Below, one piece after another: positions 1-6,327 of a stretch of 6,383 nt of DNA. Position numbers and translations under genes: made by a program. The stretch covers positions 25,584 to 31,966 of the forward strand of contig DHWR01000270.1 in the NCBI GenBank assembly GCA_002413265.1, in the 5' to 3' direction. Source of the stretch: Chloroflexi bacterium UBA5177. GTDB taxonomy: Bacteria; Chloroflexota; UBA5177. How positions within the stretch are numbered: position 1 is the first letter of the stretch; the number at the start of each line of letters is the position of its first letter. A model generated the notes under the pieces. The model saw only the letters and a list, made by a program, of their open reading frames with translations, was not told the DNA's origin and did no database searches.

Positions 1-16
1 CCGCACCCCAGTAGCC

Positions 17-34
17 GCACCCCTTTAGGGGTGC
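17..34 (+). promoter_or_regulatory. Hairpin upstream of uvrB (possible upstream terminator or leader structure)
   Basis: GCACCCC (17-23), loop TTTA, GGGGTGC (28-34) form a perfect 7-bp stem. The 5' arm is part of CCGCACCCC (15-23), which also occurs at 1-9, so the copy at 3-9 could pair with the same 3' arm instead. No T-tract follows on either strand, so this is not a textbook intrinsic terminator. It may end an upstream transcript or lie in the uvrB leader. A second small stem, CGCTG/CAGCG with loop TGA, occupies 43-55. Confidence 0.4.
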
Positions 35-64
35 CACCCAACCGCTGTGACAGCGCCTTAAGAC

Positions 65-70
65 AAAAGG
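65..70 (+). promoter_or_regulatory. Ribosome binding site of uvrB
   Basis: AAAAGG at 65-70 is the only purine-rich stretch close to the GTG at 77 and stands 6 nt before it. It is a modest Shine-Dalgarno match. It supports choosing the GTG start. I found no clear -35/-10 pair and no symmetrical LexA-type box in the 76 nt available upstream, so the promoter may lie outside the window. Confidence 0.45.
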
Positions 71-76
71 TCTAGA

Positions 77-2089
77 GTGCCAAATTTCAGGGTCGTCAGT
101 GACTTCCAGCCCACCGGAGACCAACCGGAAGCCATAACCGGCCTGGCTGAAGGCCTGCGCTCGGGTAACCGCTTCCAAACCCTGCTCGGCGTTACCGGCT
201 CCGGTAAGACCTTCACCGTCGCGAACCTGGTTCAGGAAATCCAGAAACCGACACTGGTACTTGCTCCCAACAAGACCCTCGCGGCACAGCTCTTCTCCGA
301 ATACAAGGAGTTCTTCCCCGACAACGCCGTCGAGTACTTCGTCTCCTACTACGACTACTACCAGCCCGAAGCCTACATTCCCCGTTCAGACACCTACATC
401 GAGAAGGACTCCTCCCGGAACGACGAGATAGATCGGCTGCGCCTCTCGGCGACCAGGTCCCTCTTCACTCGCTCCGATGTGCTGATCGTCGCCAGCGTCT
501 CCTGCATCTATGGGCTCGGCGATCCGGACGCCTATGGCGACGTCGTTGTCAACGTGAAGCGGAGCGAGATACGCAAGCGAGACAAGCTCCTGCGCCAGCT
601 GACTCACATCCTCTATGAACGAAACGACATGAATTTCGCGCGCGGGACCTTCCGCGTGCGCGGCGATGTCGTGGAAATCTATCCTGCATACGAACAGCTC
701 GCGATTCGCATCGAATTCTTTGGAGACCAGATCGATCGTATCGTCGAGCTCGATCCCCTCACCGGTGAAGTCATGGCGACTCGTGACGCCATCGACATCT
801 ACCCGGCAAGGCACTTCGTTACGACCGAGGAGAAGCTCAAGAAGGCCATGGTTTCCATAGAGGAGGAGCTTTACGAGCAGCTCTCCACGATGAAGCGTGA
901 AGGAAAAGTACTGGAAGCGGCGCGGCTCGAGCAGCGCACCATGTTCGATCTCGAGATGCTGCGCGAGACGGGCTTCTGCAACGGCGTCGAGAACTACGCT
1001 CGTCACCTCTCCGGGCGTCCACCCGGGTCACGCCCGTGGACCTTGCTCGATTATTTTCCCGACGACTTCCTGTTGATCATCGACGAGTCGCACGTCGCAG
1101 TCCCGCAGGTGCAGGGAATGTACTTCGGCGACCGGAGCCGCAAAGAAGTCTTGGTAGAGTACGGCTTCCGGCTTCCCTCTGCCCTCGATAACCGTCCCCT
1201 GACTTTTCAAGAGTTCGAAGAGAGAATCAATCAGGTCATCTTCACCTCGGCCACTCCGGGCCCGTACGAAGACCAGCACAGCGTCCAGGTGGTCGAGCAA
1301 ATCGTGCGGCCGACCGGGGTTATCGATCCGAGCATCGAGGTCAAGCCCACCGAGCACCAGATCGACGATCTTCTCGCGGAGATCCAGGCTCGCGCTCTGA
1401 GCGGACAGCGAGCCTTGGTCACGACGCTGACCAAGAGGATGGCCGAAGACCTTGCAGATTACATGCGGGAAATGGGCATGAAAGTCCACTATCTCCACAG
1501 CGAGATGGATGTCATGGAACGCGTGGACGTCCTTCGCGACCTCCGCCTAGGTGTTTATGACGTCGTGGTCGGAATCAACCTTCTGCGCGAAGGTCTGGAC
1601 CTTCCCGAAGTCAGTCTGGTGGCGATTCTTGATGCCGACAAAGAGGGGTACCTGAGGTCGGCGCGCTCTCTGATCCAGACAATCGGCCGCGCCGCTCGTC
1701 ATCTCGACGGACACGTCATCATGTACGCCGACCGAGTCACCGACTCCATGCGTAAGGCCATCGACGAAACCTACCGACGCCGCGCCATCCAGATCGAATA
1801 CAACGAAGAGCACGGGATCACCCCAGTCGGCATCCAGAAGGCAATCCGCGATCTCTCCGACTCGGTGCGGGCAGTCGCCGAAGAACGTGTCCAGTACGAG
1901 GTAGGCGACGACGTGCCGAAGGATGAGCTTGCCAGACTGGTCAAGGATCTGGAAGGCCAGATGAAACAAGCTGCCAAGAACCTCGAGTTCGAGCGAGCTG
2001 CCGCCATTCGCGATCAGGTTGTCGAGATGCGAAGGCGAATGGAGGAGAAACCGGAACCAACAACGGCCACCTCTTCCCGGTTCCAATAG
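77..2089 (+). CDS. uvrB: UvrABC excinuclease subunit B (UvrB)
   Basis: This is the DNA-damage recognition and verification subunit of nucleotide excision repair in the cytoplasm. It is loaded by UvrA, inserts a beta-hairpin between the strands using ATP, and recruits UvrC for dual incision. At 670 aa it has normal family length. Visible motifs are: Walker A GVTGSGKT (38-45); the tyrosine-rich beta-hairpin [10 protein letters not shown] (91-100); the UvrA-interaction domain, including [12 protein letters not shown] near 192-203; Walker B DESH (336-339); helicase motifs with [13 protein letters not shown] (499-511) and QTIGRAAR (534-541); and a C-terminal UVR domain (about 617-652), which binds UvrC. 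All key residues are present and the frame is intact. The GTG start gives the usual N-terminus and has AAAAGG 6 nt upstream. The stop is 6 nt before the glycosylase gene, so the two are likely one operon. UvrA is not in the window. Confidence 0.98.
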   Translation: MPNFRVVSDFQPTGDQPEAITGLAEGLRSGNRFQTLLGVTGSGKTFTVANLVQEIQKPTLVLAPNKTLAAQLFSEYKEFFPDNAVEYFVSYYDYYQPEAYIPRSDTYIEKDSSRNDEIDRLRLSATRSLFTRSDVLIVASVSCIYGLGDPDAYGDVVVNVKRSEIRKRDKLLRQLTHILYERNDMNFARGTFRVRGDVVEIYPAYEQLAIRIEFFGDQIDRIVELDPLTGEVMATRDAIDIYPARHFVTTEEKLKKAMVSIEEELYEQLSTMKREGKVLEAARLEQRTMFDLEMLRETGFCNGVENYARHLSGRPPGSRPWTLLDYFPDDFLLIIDESHVAVPQVQGMYFGDRSRKEVLVEYGFRLPSALDNRPLTFQEFEERINQVIFTSATPGPYEDQHSVQVVEQIVRPTGVIDPSIEVKPTEHQIDDLLAEIQARALSGQRALVTTLTKRMAEDLADYMREMGMKVHYLHSEMDVMERVDVLRDLRLGVYDVVVGINLLREGLDLPEVSLVAILDADKEGYLRSARSLIQTIGRAARHLDGHVIMYADRVTDSMRKAIDETYRRRAIQIEYNEEHGITPVGIQKAIRDLSDSVRAVAEERVQYEVGDDVPKDELARLVKDLEGQMKQAAKNLEFERAAAIRDQVVEMRRRMEEKPEPTTATSSRFQ

Positions 2090-2095
2090 CCGCTG

Positions 2096-2686
2096 GTGCC
2101 CAGGCTCGACCTTGATTTCTACGCTCGGCCTGCTGTTGAGGTGGCCCGCGATCTCCTCGGAAAGACCTTTGTCCGCCGCCTAGGGTCGACGATTCTCAGC
2201 GGCCGTGTCGTCGAGACGGAAGCCTACCGGGGAGAGTCAGATCCTGGCTCTCACGCCTTTCGTGGCCTGTCGCCCCGTACTCAAGTCATGTTCGGCCCAC
2301 CAGGCCGCCTCTACGTTTACTTCACCTACGGCATGCATTTCTGCGCCAATGTCGTCACTGAAGAGGAAGGCGTCGCCGGTGCCGTGCTGCTACGCGCCCT
2401 TGAGCCCTTGAGCGGCCTGGAGCTCATGGAGCGGAGGCGAGGACGAGGCAAACCGATTGAGCTCTGCAGCGGCCCCGCCAAGCTCTGTTCGGCTTTCGGT
2501 ATCTCGCGTTCCGACAATGGCGCAACCCTGCTGGGACGGGAATTCAGTATCGAGGACGACCAGTTCGAAGTCGGCGAAGTGCTGAGCAGCACCCGGGTCG
2601 GCCTGACGAACGGCAAGAGCCTTCCCTTGCGGTTCTACATCGTGGGCAACCCGTACGTTTCCAAGGGGAGACCTTCGGTCTCATAA
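2096..2686 (+). CDS. mpg: 3-methyladenine DNA glycosylase, AAG/Mpg family
   Basis: This is a monofunctional glycosylase that starts base excision repair by removing alkylated or deaminated purines such as 3-methyladenine or hypoxanthine. At 196 aa it matches the compact bacterial AAG family. By alignment from memory with human AAG, the catalytic Glu is E42 in VVETEAY, Y44 and H53 line the base pocket (human Y127 and H136), and Y78 in YGMHFCAN is the intercalating tyrosine (human Y162). ELCSGPAKLC and PLRFYIVGNPYVS are further family blocks towards the C-terminus. The GTG start is the only standard start between the uvrB stop and the conserved region. It lacks a recognisable Shine-Dalgarno sequence, so translation probably depends on ribosomes ending at uvrB 6 nt upstream. 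The gene is in the same frame as uvrB, separated from it only by the TAG and two codons. Exact lesion range cannot be read from the sequence. Confidence 0.95.
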   Translation: MPRLDLDFYARPAVEVARDLLGKTFVRRLGSTILSGRVVETEAYRGESDPGSHAFRGLSPRTQVMFGPPGRLYVYFTYGMHFCANVVTEEEGVAGAVLLRALEPLSGLELMERRRGRGKPIELCSGPAKLCSAFGISRSDNGATLLGREFSIEDDQFEVGEVLSSTRVGLTNGKSLPLRFYIVGNPYVSKGRPSVS

Positions 2687-2762
2687 CGGTGGTGACTCGT
2701 CGCGGTCGGCTACGGCCCCCCGGACAAGGTGTATGCCCGTCGCGGCTCTCAGTTAAACACGG

Positions 2763-2768
2763 TATACT
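2763..2768 (+). promoter_or_regulatory. Candidate -10 element for the phosphatase gene
   Basis: TATACT matches the -10 consensus TATAAT at 5 of 6 positions and lies about 50 nt before the phosphatase ATG, in the only sizeable non-coding gap on the + strand. The -35 position (about 2740-2745, TCGCGG) is a poor match, so an activator or alternative sigma factor may be needed, or the match is chance. A start of transcription near 2775 would put the 2773-2809 hairpin at the very 5' end of the mRNA. Confidence 0.4.
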
Positions 2769-2772
2769 TCGC

Positions 2773-2809
2773 TCGCGGGCGAGGCGGAAGCTCCAAGCTC
2801 CTCCCGCGA
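2773..2809 (+). promoter_or_regulatory. 5'-UTR hairpin in front of the phosphatase gene
   Basis: TCGCGGG (2773-2779) pairs perfectly with CCCGCGA (2803-2809), giving a 7-bp GC-rich stem with an extra GAG/CTC inner pairing (2781-2783 with 2798-2800). AGCTCC occurs twice within the loop region. The stem ends 1 nt before the purine-rich AGGGA (2811-2815) that precedes the ATG, so it could affect ribosome access or mRNA stability. It has no T-tract, so it is an unlikely terminator for mpg. The rest of the gap (2687-2760) shows only a repeated CGTCGCGG (2698-2705 and 2738-2745). Confidence 0.35.
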
Positions 2810-2818
2810 TAGGGACAG

Positions 2819-4423
2819 ATGACACGGCGCAAACGGCTTCTGCTCAAGGTGGGCGCAGTCCTGCTCTCCGCCACGGTTTCGGGACTCGGGCTCGGCAGTG
2901 GCACCCGGGTAGACAGTGCAATCGTTGCGCAGCCGGTGCCGCCCCCCGTTCCAAACGCCTCGAAGGGCAGTACCGGCCCCTTCGCCTGCGTCATCGTGGT
3001 CGACGCGGCCCGCTATGACGAATTCAATCTGTCCAGAATGCCGAATCTTGCAGCTCTCGTCGCCCGGGGCACGCAGTTCTCCCAGGCTTGGGACGGACAG
3101 CTCCCGAGCGTCACCGAGAGCTCCCACGCCACCATCGGCACGGGGGTGCTGCCCTCGCGACACCTGATCCTCGGCGACACCTGGAGGGTCCCCGGCACGA
3201 ACAGCATGGCGCCGAGTCTGCTCGGTGGGAGCCTCGTTCGCACCGGCTACATCGGTAATTCCATCCGTCAGACTGGGTCGCCGACCCTCGCTGCCCTCGT
3301 ACATCGAGCGTATCCGGGATCTCGCGTCGTGGCGCTAAGTGGCCACAAGGTTTACGCCGCCGATGCCCTCGGCGCGGGAGACGCCGACTTCGTTTCCTTC
3401 GGCGAGAAGAACGCACTGGGGCATTACATCCCTGCTGCCATTCCAGGCAGGGTGCCCGATCCCAAGCTATTGGCGAGTCCCCAGCTGAATTTGCCTACCT
3501 ATCCTCGGGTGCCGGGAGTTGAAGATACCTGGACCACGACTCTAGCCCTCAAGTTCCTCTTCAACTACCACCCGAGGGTGATGATGATCAACCTCCCTGA
3601 AGTGGATGTTTTTGGACACATGGCGGGAACAGACGCGTCGATCATGACGCCACTCCTCACCAACGTGGATAGACAAATCGGCCGAATCGTGGCCGCCTAC
3701 GCGCGTGCCGGTATGATCAACAACACCACCTTCGTCGTGACCTCGGATCACGGAATGGTGCCGGCATTGCACACCGTCTCCATCACACGCATCGAGAACG
3801 CAATCACGTCTTCTGGCGGCCAGGCGCTTTACGTGGGTCACGGCGACTACTCGCCGATCTGGCTCAAGAACGCATCGGCCGTACCGAAAGCCGCCAAAGC
3901 CCTCGCCGACGCAGCCATACCCTACGTCGATGCCGTGTATCAGAAGACGCCGAAGGGAACGTATCAGCTCGTCTCACCGGTTAGTCGTCTGGCCGATCCG
4001 TACGTGCGCACCTCGTACTCGGACTTGCTTAGCACGGCCAACGCCGCGGAATCGGCTGACATCGTCCTGTTGTACGACGAGAACACCATGACCGAGACTC
4101 CCAACTTCATCCAGACCAAGCGCAAGGGCGACCACGGTGGCGCCACCTGGGGAGCGCAACATATCCCGCTGATCGTCGCCGGTCCTGCTTTCAAGCGGGC
4201 GTACACGTCCAGCTACCCTGCCAGGCTGACGGATATCGCTCCCACCGTCGAAACCGTTATGCAAATCCAGCCGCGAGGACAGGATGGTGTCCCGCTGGCC
4301 GATGCCATGATCAAACCTCCTGCCTGGGCGTTGAAACAGCAGGATGTGGCGCAGCCACGCATGCTGAGTGACGTGCGCGGCCTCGAAAACGAGGCCGCGA
4401 TCCGGCCCAACATCCGGCGCTAG
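2819..4423 (+). CDS. Exported alkaline phosphatase superfamily protein (type I phosphodiesterase / nucleotide pyrophosphatase-like)
   Basis: This is a 534-aa predicted metal-dependent phosphoester hydrolase acting outside the cytoplasm. The N-terminus has RRKR followed by a hydrophobic stretch (7-26), then a Pro-rich linker (38-45). There is no lipobox cysteine, so it is probably secreted or held only by an uncleaved signal. The catalytic domain starts at about 55. The expected two-metal set is complete: D62 (VIVVDAARYDEF), candidate nucleophile T99 (LPSVTESSHATIGTG), D263 and H267 (DVFGHMAGTD), D310 and H311 (VTSDHGM), and H439 (DHGGATWGAQH), with H448 close by. The Thr nucleophile and DHG blocks fit the nucleotide pyrophosphatase/phosphodiesterase branch, but the substrate (phosphodiester, nucleotide, lipid head group or phosphonate) cannot be read from the sequence. 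The ATG is the first possible start, since an in-frame TAG lies at 2810-2812. The only ribosome-site candidate, AGGGA, is weak and just 3 nt away. The 3' end converges on the propeller gene. Confidence 0.9.
   Translation: MTRRKRLLLKVGAVLLSATVSGLGLGSGTRVDSAIVAQPVPPPVPNASKGSTGPFACVIVVDAARYDEFNLSRMPNLAALVARGTQFSQAWDGQLPSVTESSHATIGTGVLPSRHLILGDTWRVPGTNSMAPSLLGGSLVRTGYIGNSIRQTGSPTLAALVHRAYPGSRVVALSGHKVYAADALGAGDADFVSFGEKNALGHYIPAAIPGRVPDPKLLASPQLNLPTYPRVPGVEDTWTTTLALKFLFNYHPRVMMINLPEVDVFGHMAGTDASIMTPLLTNVDRQIGRIVAAYARAGMINNTTFVVTSDHGMVPALHTVSITRIENAITSSGGQALYVGHGDYSPIWLKNASAVPKAAKALADAAIPYVDAVYQKTPKGTYQLVSPVSRLADPYVRTSYSDLLSTANAAESADIVLLYDENTMTETPNFIQTKRKGDHGGATWGAQHIPLIVAGPAFKRAYTSSYPARLTDIAPTVETVMQIQPRGQDGVPLADAMIKPPAWALKQQDVAQPRMLSDVRGLENEAAIRPNIRR
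4376..4399. terminator. Perfect 10-bp hairpin at the convergent gene junction
   Basis: CGCGGCCTCG (4376-4385), loop AAAA, CGAGGCCGCG (4390-4399) form a perfect 10-bp GC-rich stem. It lies within the last codons of the phosphatase gene (encoding part of RGLENEAAI) and begins 20 nt beyond the stop of the opposing propeller gene, where a terminator for that gene would be expected. Neither strand carries a T-tract after the stem, so it would be a non-canonical terminator or a 3'-end stabiliser. The structure is seen directly; its function is inferred. Confidence 0.45.
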
Positions 4424-5793
4424 ATCACCCAGCGAACCTCGCTGGCGAAGCTGCCCAGCGGGAAGGCATCCCGCCTGTCACTGCGGGTCACCCACACCGC
4501 GCCTGTGCCCATGTACATAGCTTCGCGCGGCTGCGAGCGCACAAATGCGATGTACTTGTCGTCCGGCGACCACTGCGGGGCCCAGTCGCTGAACTTCGTT
4601 TCGGACGTCAGCTTCACGGACTTCTTCGTCCCGAACGCGTAGGTCGTGATCCCGTATATGGGTTCGATGCCTTCTTCGGTGCGGTAGCCCGCGTAAGCCA
4701 CTGCCTTCCCGCTGGAGGAAAACGATGGTGTGGTGGAGTCGTAGACTCCCTTCGACACGTCGACATAATGTCCGTGCACGAAGACCAGGATGTCTCCGCC
4801 CGAGCTGCCCGGCGTCTGACCGACGAAGCTCGCCTTGTCCCCGGCTTGATCGAAACCGGCGTACGCCAGCTCGTTGCCTTCACTCGGTATATGGACCGTG
4901 TGCTGTCCTGAAACGTCAGCTGTGGTGAGCGGCGAACCGAGGTCCGTGTAGGCGATCTGACCCGCTGGGGAGAAGTCGATGAAGTTCGTGATCGGCTGAT
5001 CCGATGGCGACTGGAACTGCTTCACCCGGTGCGATCGCAGATTCAGCAGTTCCACGATGGGGCTCGTTCGATCGCGAAAACATTTGTAGTACTTCTGACA
5101 AATCAAGACGTTCTCAGCCAGAAAGGCTATCGTCTGCCCGTCCGGCGAGATGTGAGGCTGACTGATTTGCCAGTCGGACCGCCGGTACACCATCTGAGAG
5201 CTGCCGTCTGAAAGGCTGAGCATCCAGATCTCGTCTGTTCGCTCCGCCGGCGCTCCTCGTTTTGCGTACACCGCAAGCGTTTTGTCCAGCGACACAGAGA
5301 AATCTCCGACGTTGCCGCCTCCGTCGCCCACCAGCTCTTTCGCTCCGCCCACGGATGCCAACACCAGTCTGCCCCGCTCGTCCCCGCTTGTCCCCAGGTA
5401 CAAGAGGTGTTCCGATTGCGTCGCGAAGGACGTCGAATAGCTGCGGAACAATGTGCGGCCTCCCACGTCCTTGGCCGTGCCTCCGATCACCAGGTGGTAT
5501 TTGGTGCCGTACGTCAGGCTGCGGGAAGGAAGAAACACCAGCTCATTGCCCACCCAGTTGAATGCGCCTTTCGCCTTCGGCGTGAGGTGGAAAGCATGCT
5601 CCACCGATTGGTGACTCATTGGCTCGGTAAATGAGATGCCGATCGAGGAGTTGACGGATACGCCGTCAAGCGAGGGCAAAGTCCTTATCGTATCGACCGT
5701 GGGTCCGAGCCGCGCCGAAACGATCGAGAGGCCCGCTGCGACCATGCCCAGCGCAATGACCGCTGCGACGATGATACGCCCGAAATGAGACAC
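4420..5793 (-). CDS. Membrane-anchored Ig-like domain plus TolB/PD40 beta-propeller protein
   Basis: This 457-aa protein is of unknown precise role. A short basic N-terminus and one hydrophobic segment (about 7-27) form a signal anchor with no lipobox, placing the rest outside the membrane. An SbsA-type Ig-like domain (Big_5, about 32-126) shows the signature SSIGISFTEPMS, then LTPKAKGAF and LTYGTKYHLVI. It is followed by six PD40/TolB-like repeats near 166, 214 (HISPDGQTIAFLA), 272, 313, 357 and 406 (PQWSPDDKYIAFV), which suggests one closed six-bladed propeller used for binding. C232 and C238 lie between blades and could form a disulfide. The start is GTG. No ATG/GTG/TTG lies in frame between it and the stop of the preceding gene, and only a weak AGAAG precedes it, 8 nt away. 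It follows the small secreted protein gene by 33 nt, so co-transcription is likely. No enzyme motif is visible. A binding or scaffold role is inferred. Confidence 0.85.
   Translation of the reverse strand: MSHFGRIIVAAVIALGMVAAGLSIVSARLGPTVDTIRTLPSLDGVSVNSSIGISFTEPMSHQSVEHAFHLTPKAKGAFNWVGNELVFLPSRSLTYGTKYHLVIGGTAKDVGGRTLFRSYSTSFATQSEHLLYLGTSGDERGRLVLASVGGAKELVGDGGGNVGDFSVSLDKTLAVYAKRGAPAERTDEIWMLSLSDGSSQMVYRRSDWQISQPHISPDGQTIAFLAENVLICQKYYKCFRDRTSPIVELLNLRSHRVKQFQSPSDQPITNFIDFSPAGQIAYTDLGSPLTTADVSGQHTVHIPSEGNELAYAGFDQAGDKASFVGQTPGSSGGDILVFVHGHYVDVSKGVYDSTTPSFSSSGKAVAYAGYRTEEGIEPIYGITTYAFGTKKSVKLTSETKFSDWAPQWSPDDKYIAFVRSQPREAMYMGTGAVWVTRSDRRDAFPLGSFASEVRWVI
4458..4474. other. Second hairpin, inside the 3' end of the propeller gene
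   Basis: GCGGGA (4458-4463), loop AGGCA and TCCCGC (4469-4474) form a 6-bp stem. It lies 34 nt past the phosphatase stop on the + strand and inside the last codons of the propeller gene. Together with the stem at 4376-4399 it means each convergent transcript meets a hairpin shortly after its stop codon. No T-tract is present, so the role is uncertain. Confidence 0.3.
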
Positions 5794-5826
5794 TGATCGC
5801 GCTTCTGAAGCCGGCTGAGTCGTTTG

Positions 5827-6234
5827 TTAGGGACGCTTTCCCAGGTCGACGACGCGCACGGTTATACCTCGGCCCGTGGTCACCGACACATCGGCGCCGA
5901 GGATCCACTGATCGAGACTCGGGACGTGTGGTTGTTTGATTACGAAGGATCCGGGAGTCTTGCCCTTCTTCTTGACGTCACTCGTGCTCGAATGCAGCAT
6001 CTTATTAGCCACGTAGCGATAGTCCTGGAACCCGTTGACTACAAATGAGTGTTTTTTTGGCGAGCTGATCTCGACCCGGTAGGCGTGCCCTGGAGCCAGC
6101 CCGACGACGATGTTGACGCTCGTCGCTGCCTTGTTGCTCCTCTGAAAAATCACTTTTGAGCCTGCAAAGGCGGGAGCAGCGAATGCTGCCGCAATCACAG
6201 CTGCTGAGATGTAGAGAGCGATGCGCCTCGGCAA
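5827..6234 (-). CDS. Small secreted protein of unknown family
   Basis: I do not recognise this family. From the preferred TTG start it is 135 aa: basic MPRR, a hydrophobic core, then APAFA before GSKV, a textbook Sec signal peptide with cleavage after about residue 24. The mature part (about 111 aa) has no cysteine and is basic. It has short alternating strands (VNIVVGL, YRVEIS, SFVVNG, GITVRVVDLG), suggesting a small beta-sandwich-like exported domain. The open frame extends up to an ATG at 6327, with another at 6255. The TTG is preferred because a perfect GGAGGT (6241-6246) precedes it by 6 nt, it places the signal peptide exactly at the N-terminus, and a promoter-like pair lies downstream of the 6327 ATG. 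The gene leads an apparent two-gene unit with the Ig/propeller protein, which may be its partner. A run of seven A on the coding strand (6052-6058) is intact in frame. Reality of the gene is fairly sure; function is unknown. Confidence 0.75.
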   Translation of the reverse strand: MPRRIALYISAAVIAAAFAAPAFAGSKVIFQRSNKAATSVNIVVGLAPGHAYRVEISSPKKHSFVVNGFQDYRYVANKMLHSSTSDVKKKGKTPGSFVIKQPHVPSLDQWILGADVSVTTGRGITVRVVDLGKRP

Positions 6235-6240
6235 GGGGAA

Positions 6241-6246
6241 ACCTCC
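6241..6246 (-). promoter_or_regulatory. Strong Shine-Dalgarno deciding a TTG start
   Basis: On the - strand GGAGGT (6246 to 6241) is followed by TTCCCC and then TTG (6234-6232). The match and 6-nt spacing are ideal. The upstream ATG codons at 6255 and 6327 have no comparable site, so this element sets the likely start of the small secreted protein. Confidence 0.7.
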
Positions 6247-6281
6247 GCTATGCATGTAAGCGTGTTCTGCTTGATCCGTCA

Positions 6282-6310
6282 ATTGTACCCGCTTACAGCC
6301 GCCCTGTGTT
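6282..6310 (-). promoter_or_regulatory. Candidate promoter of the secreted-protein/propeller unit
   Basis: On the - strand TACAAT (6287 to 6282, 5 of 6 to the -10 consensus) stands 17 nt after AACACA (6310 to 6305, a weak 3 of 6 -35). Transcription would begin near 6275, giving a leader of about 40 nt that contains GGAGGT before the TTG. An overlapping TTGACG (6282 to 6277) could serve as a -35, but its -10 (TTACAT) would start transcription at or inside the ribosome site, so it is less likely. Confidence 0.4.
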
Positions 6311-6327
6311 GTGGTTAGATTCGCCAT

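Noticed and set aside
1..76. LexA/SOS box ahead of uvrB
   Set aside because: I looked for CGAAC-N4-GTTCG-like or CTGT-N8-ACAG-like symmetry. Only the short CGCTG/CAGCG stem is present, which does not match either box.
386..2086. Several long antisense open frames across uvrB (156-206 codons)
   Set aside because: They lie fully opposite a clearly conserved uvrB and their translations show no domain pattern. Long antisense frames are expected from GC-rich codon bias.
2687..2760. Intrinsic terminator after mpg
   Set aside because: No stem followed by a T-tract is present; only a repeated CGTCGCGG is seen, so transcription may run on towards the phosphatase.
2689..3018. 109-codon + strand frame starting 2 nt after the mpg stop
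   Set aside because: It overlaps the start of the phosphatase in another frame and its translation is Arg/Gly/Pro-rich with no motif, typical of a shadow frame.
2753..3304. 183-codon antisense frame over the phosphatase start
   Set aside because: It lies opposite the signal peptide and metal-site region of a well-supported gene and has no recognisable domain or ribosome site.
5666..5908. 80-codon - strand frame spanning the gap between the two - strand genes
   Set aside because: It overlaps the propeller N-terminus and the secreted-protein C-terminus in a different frame and has low-complexity basic composition.
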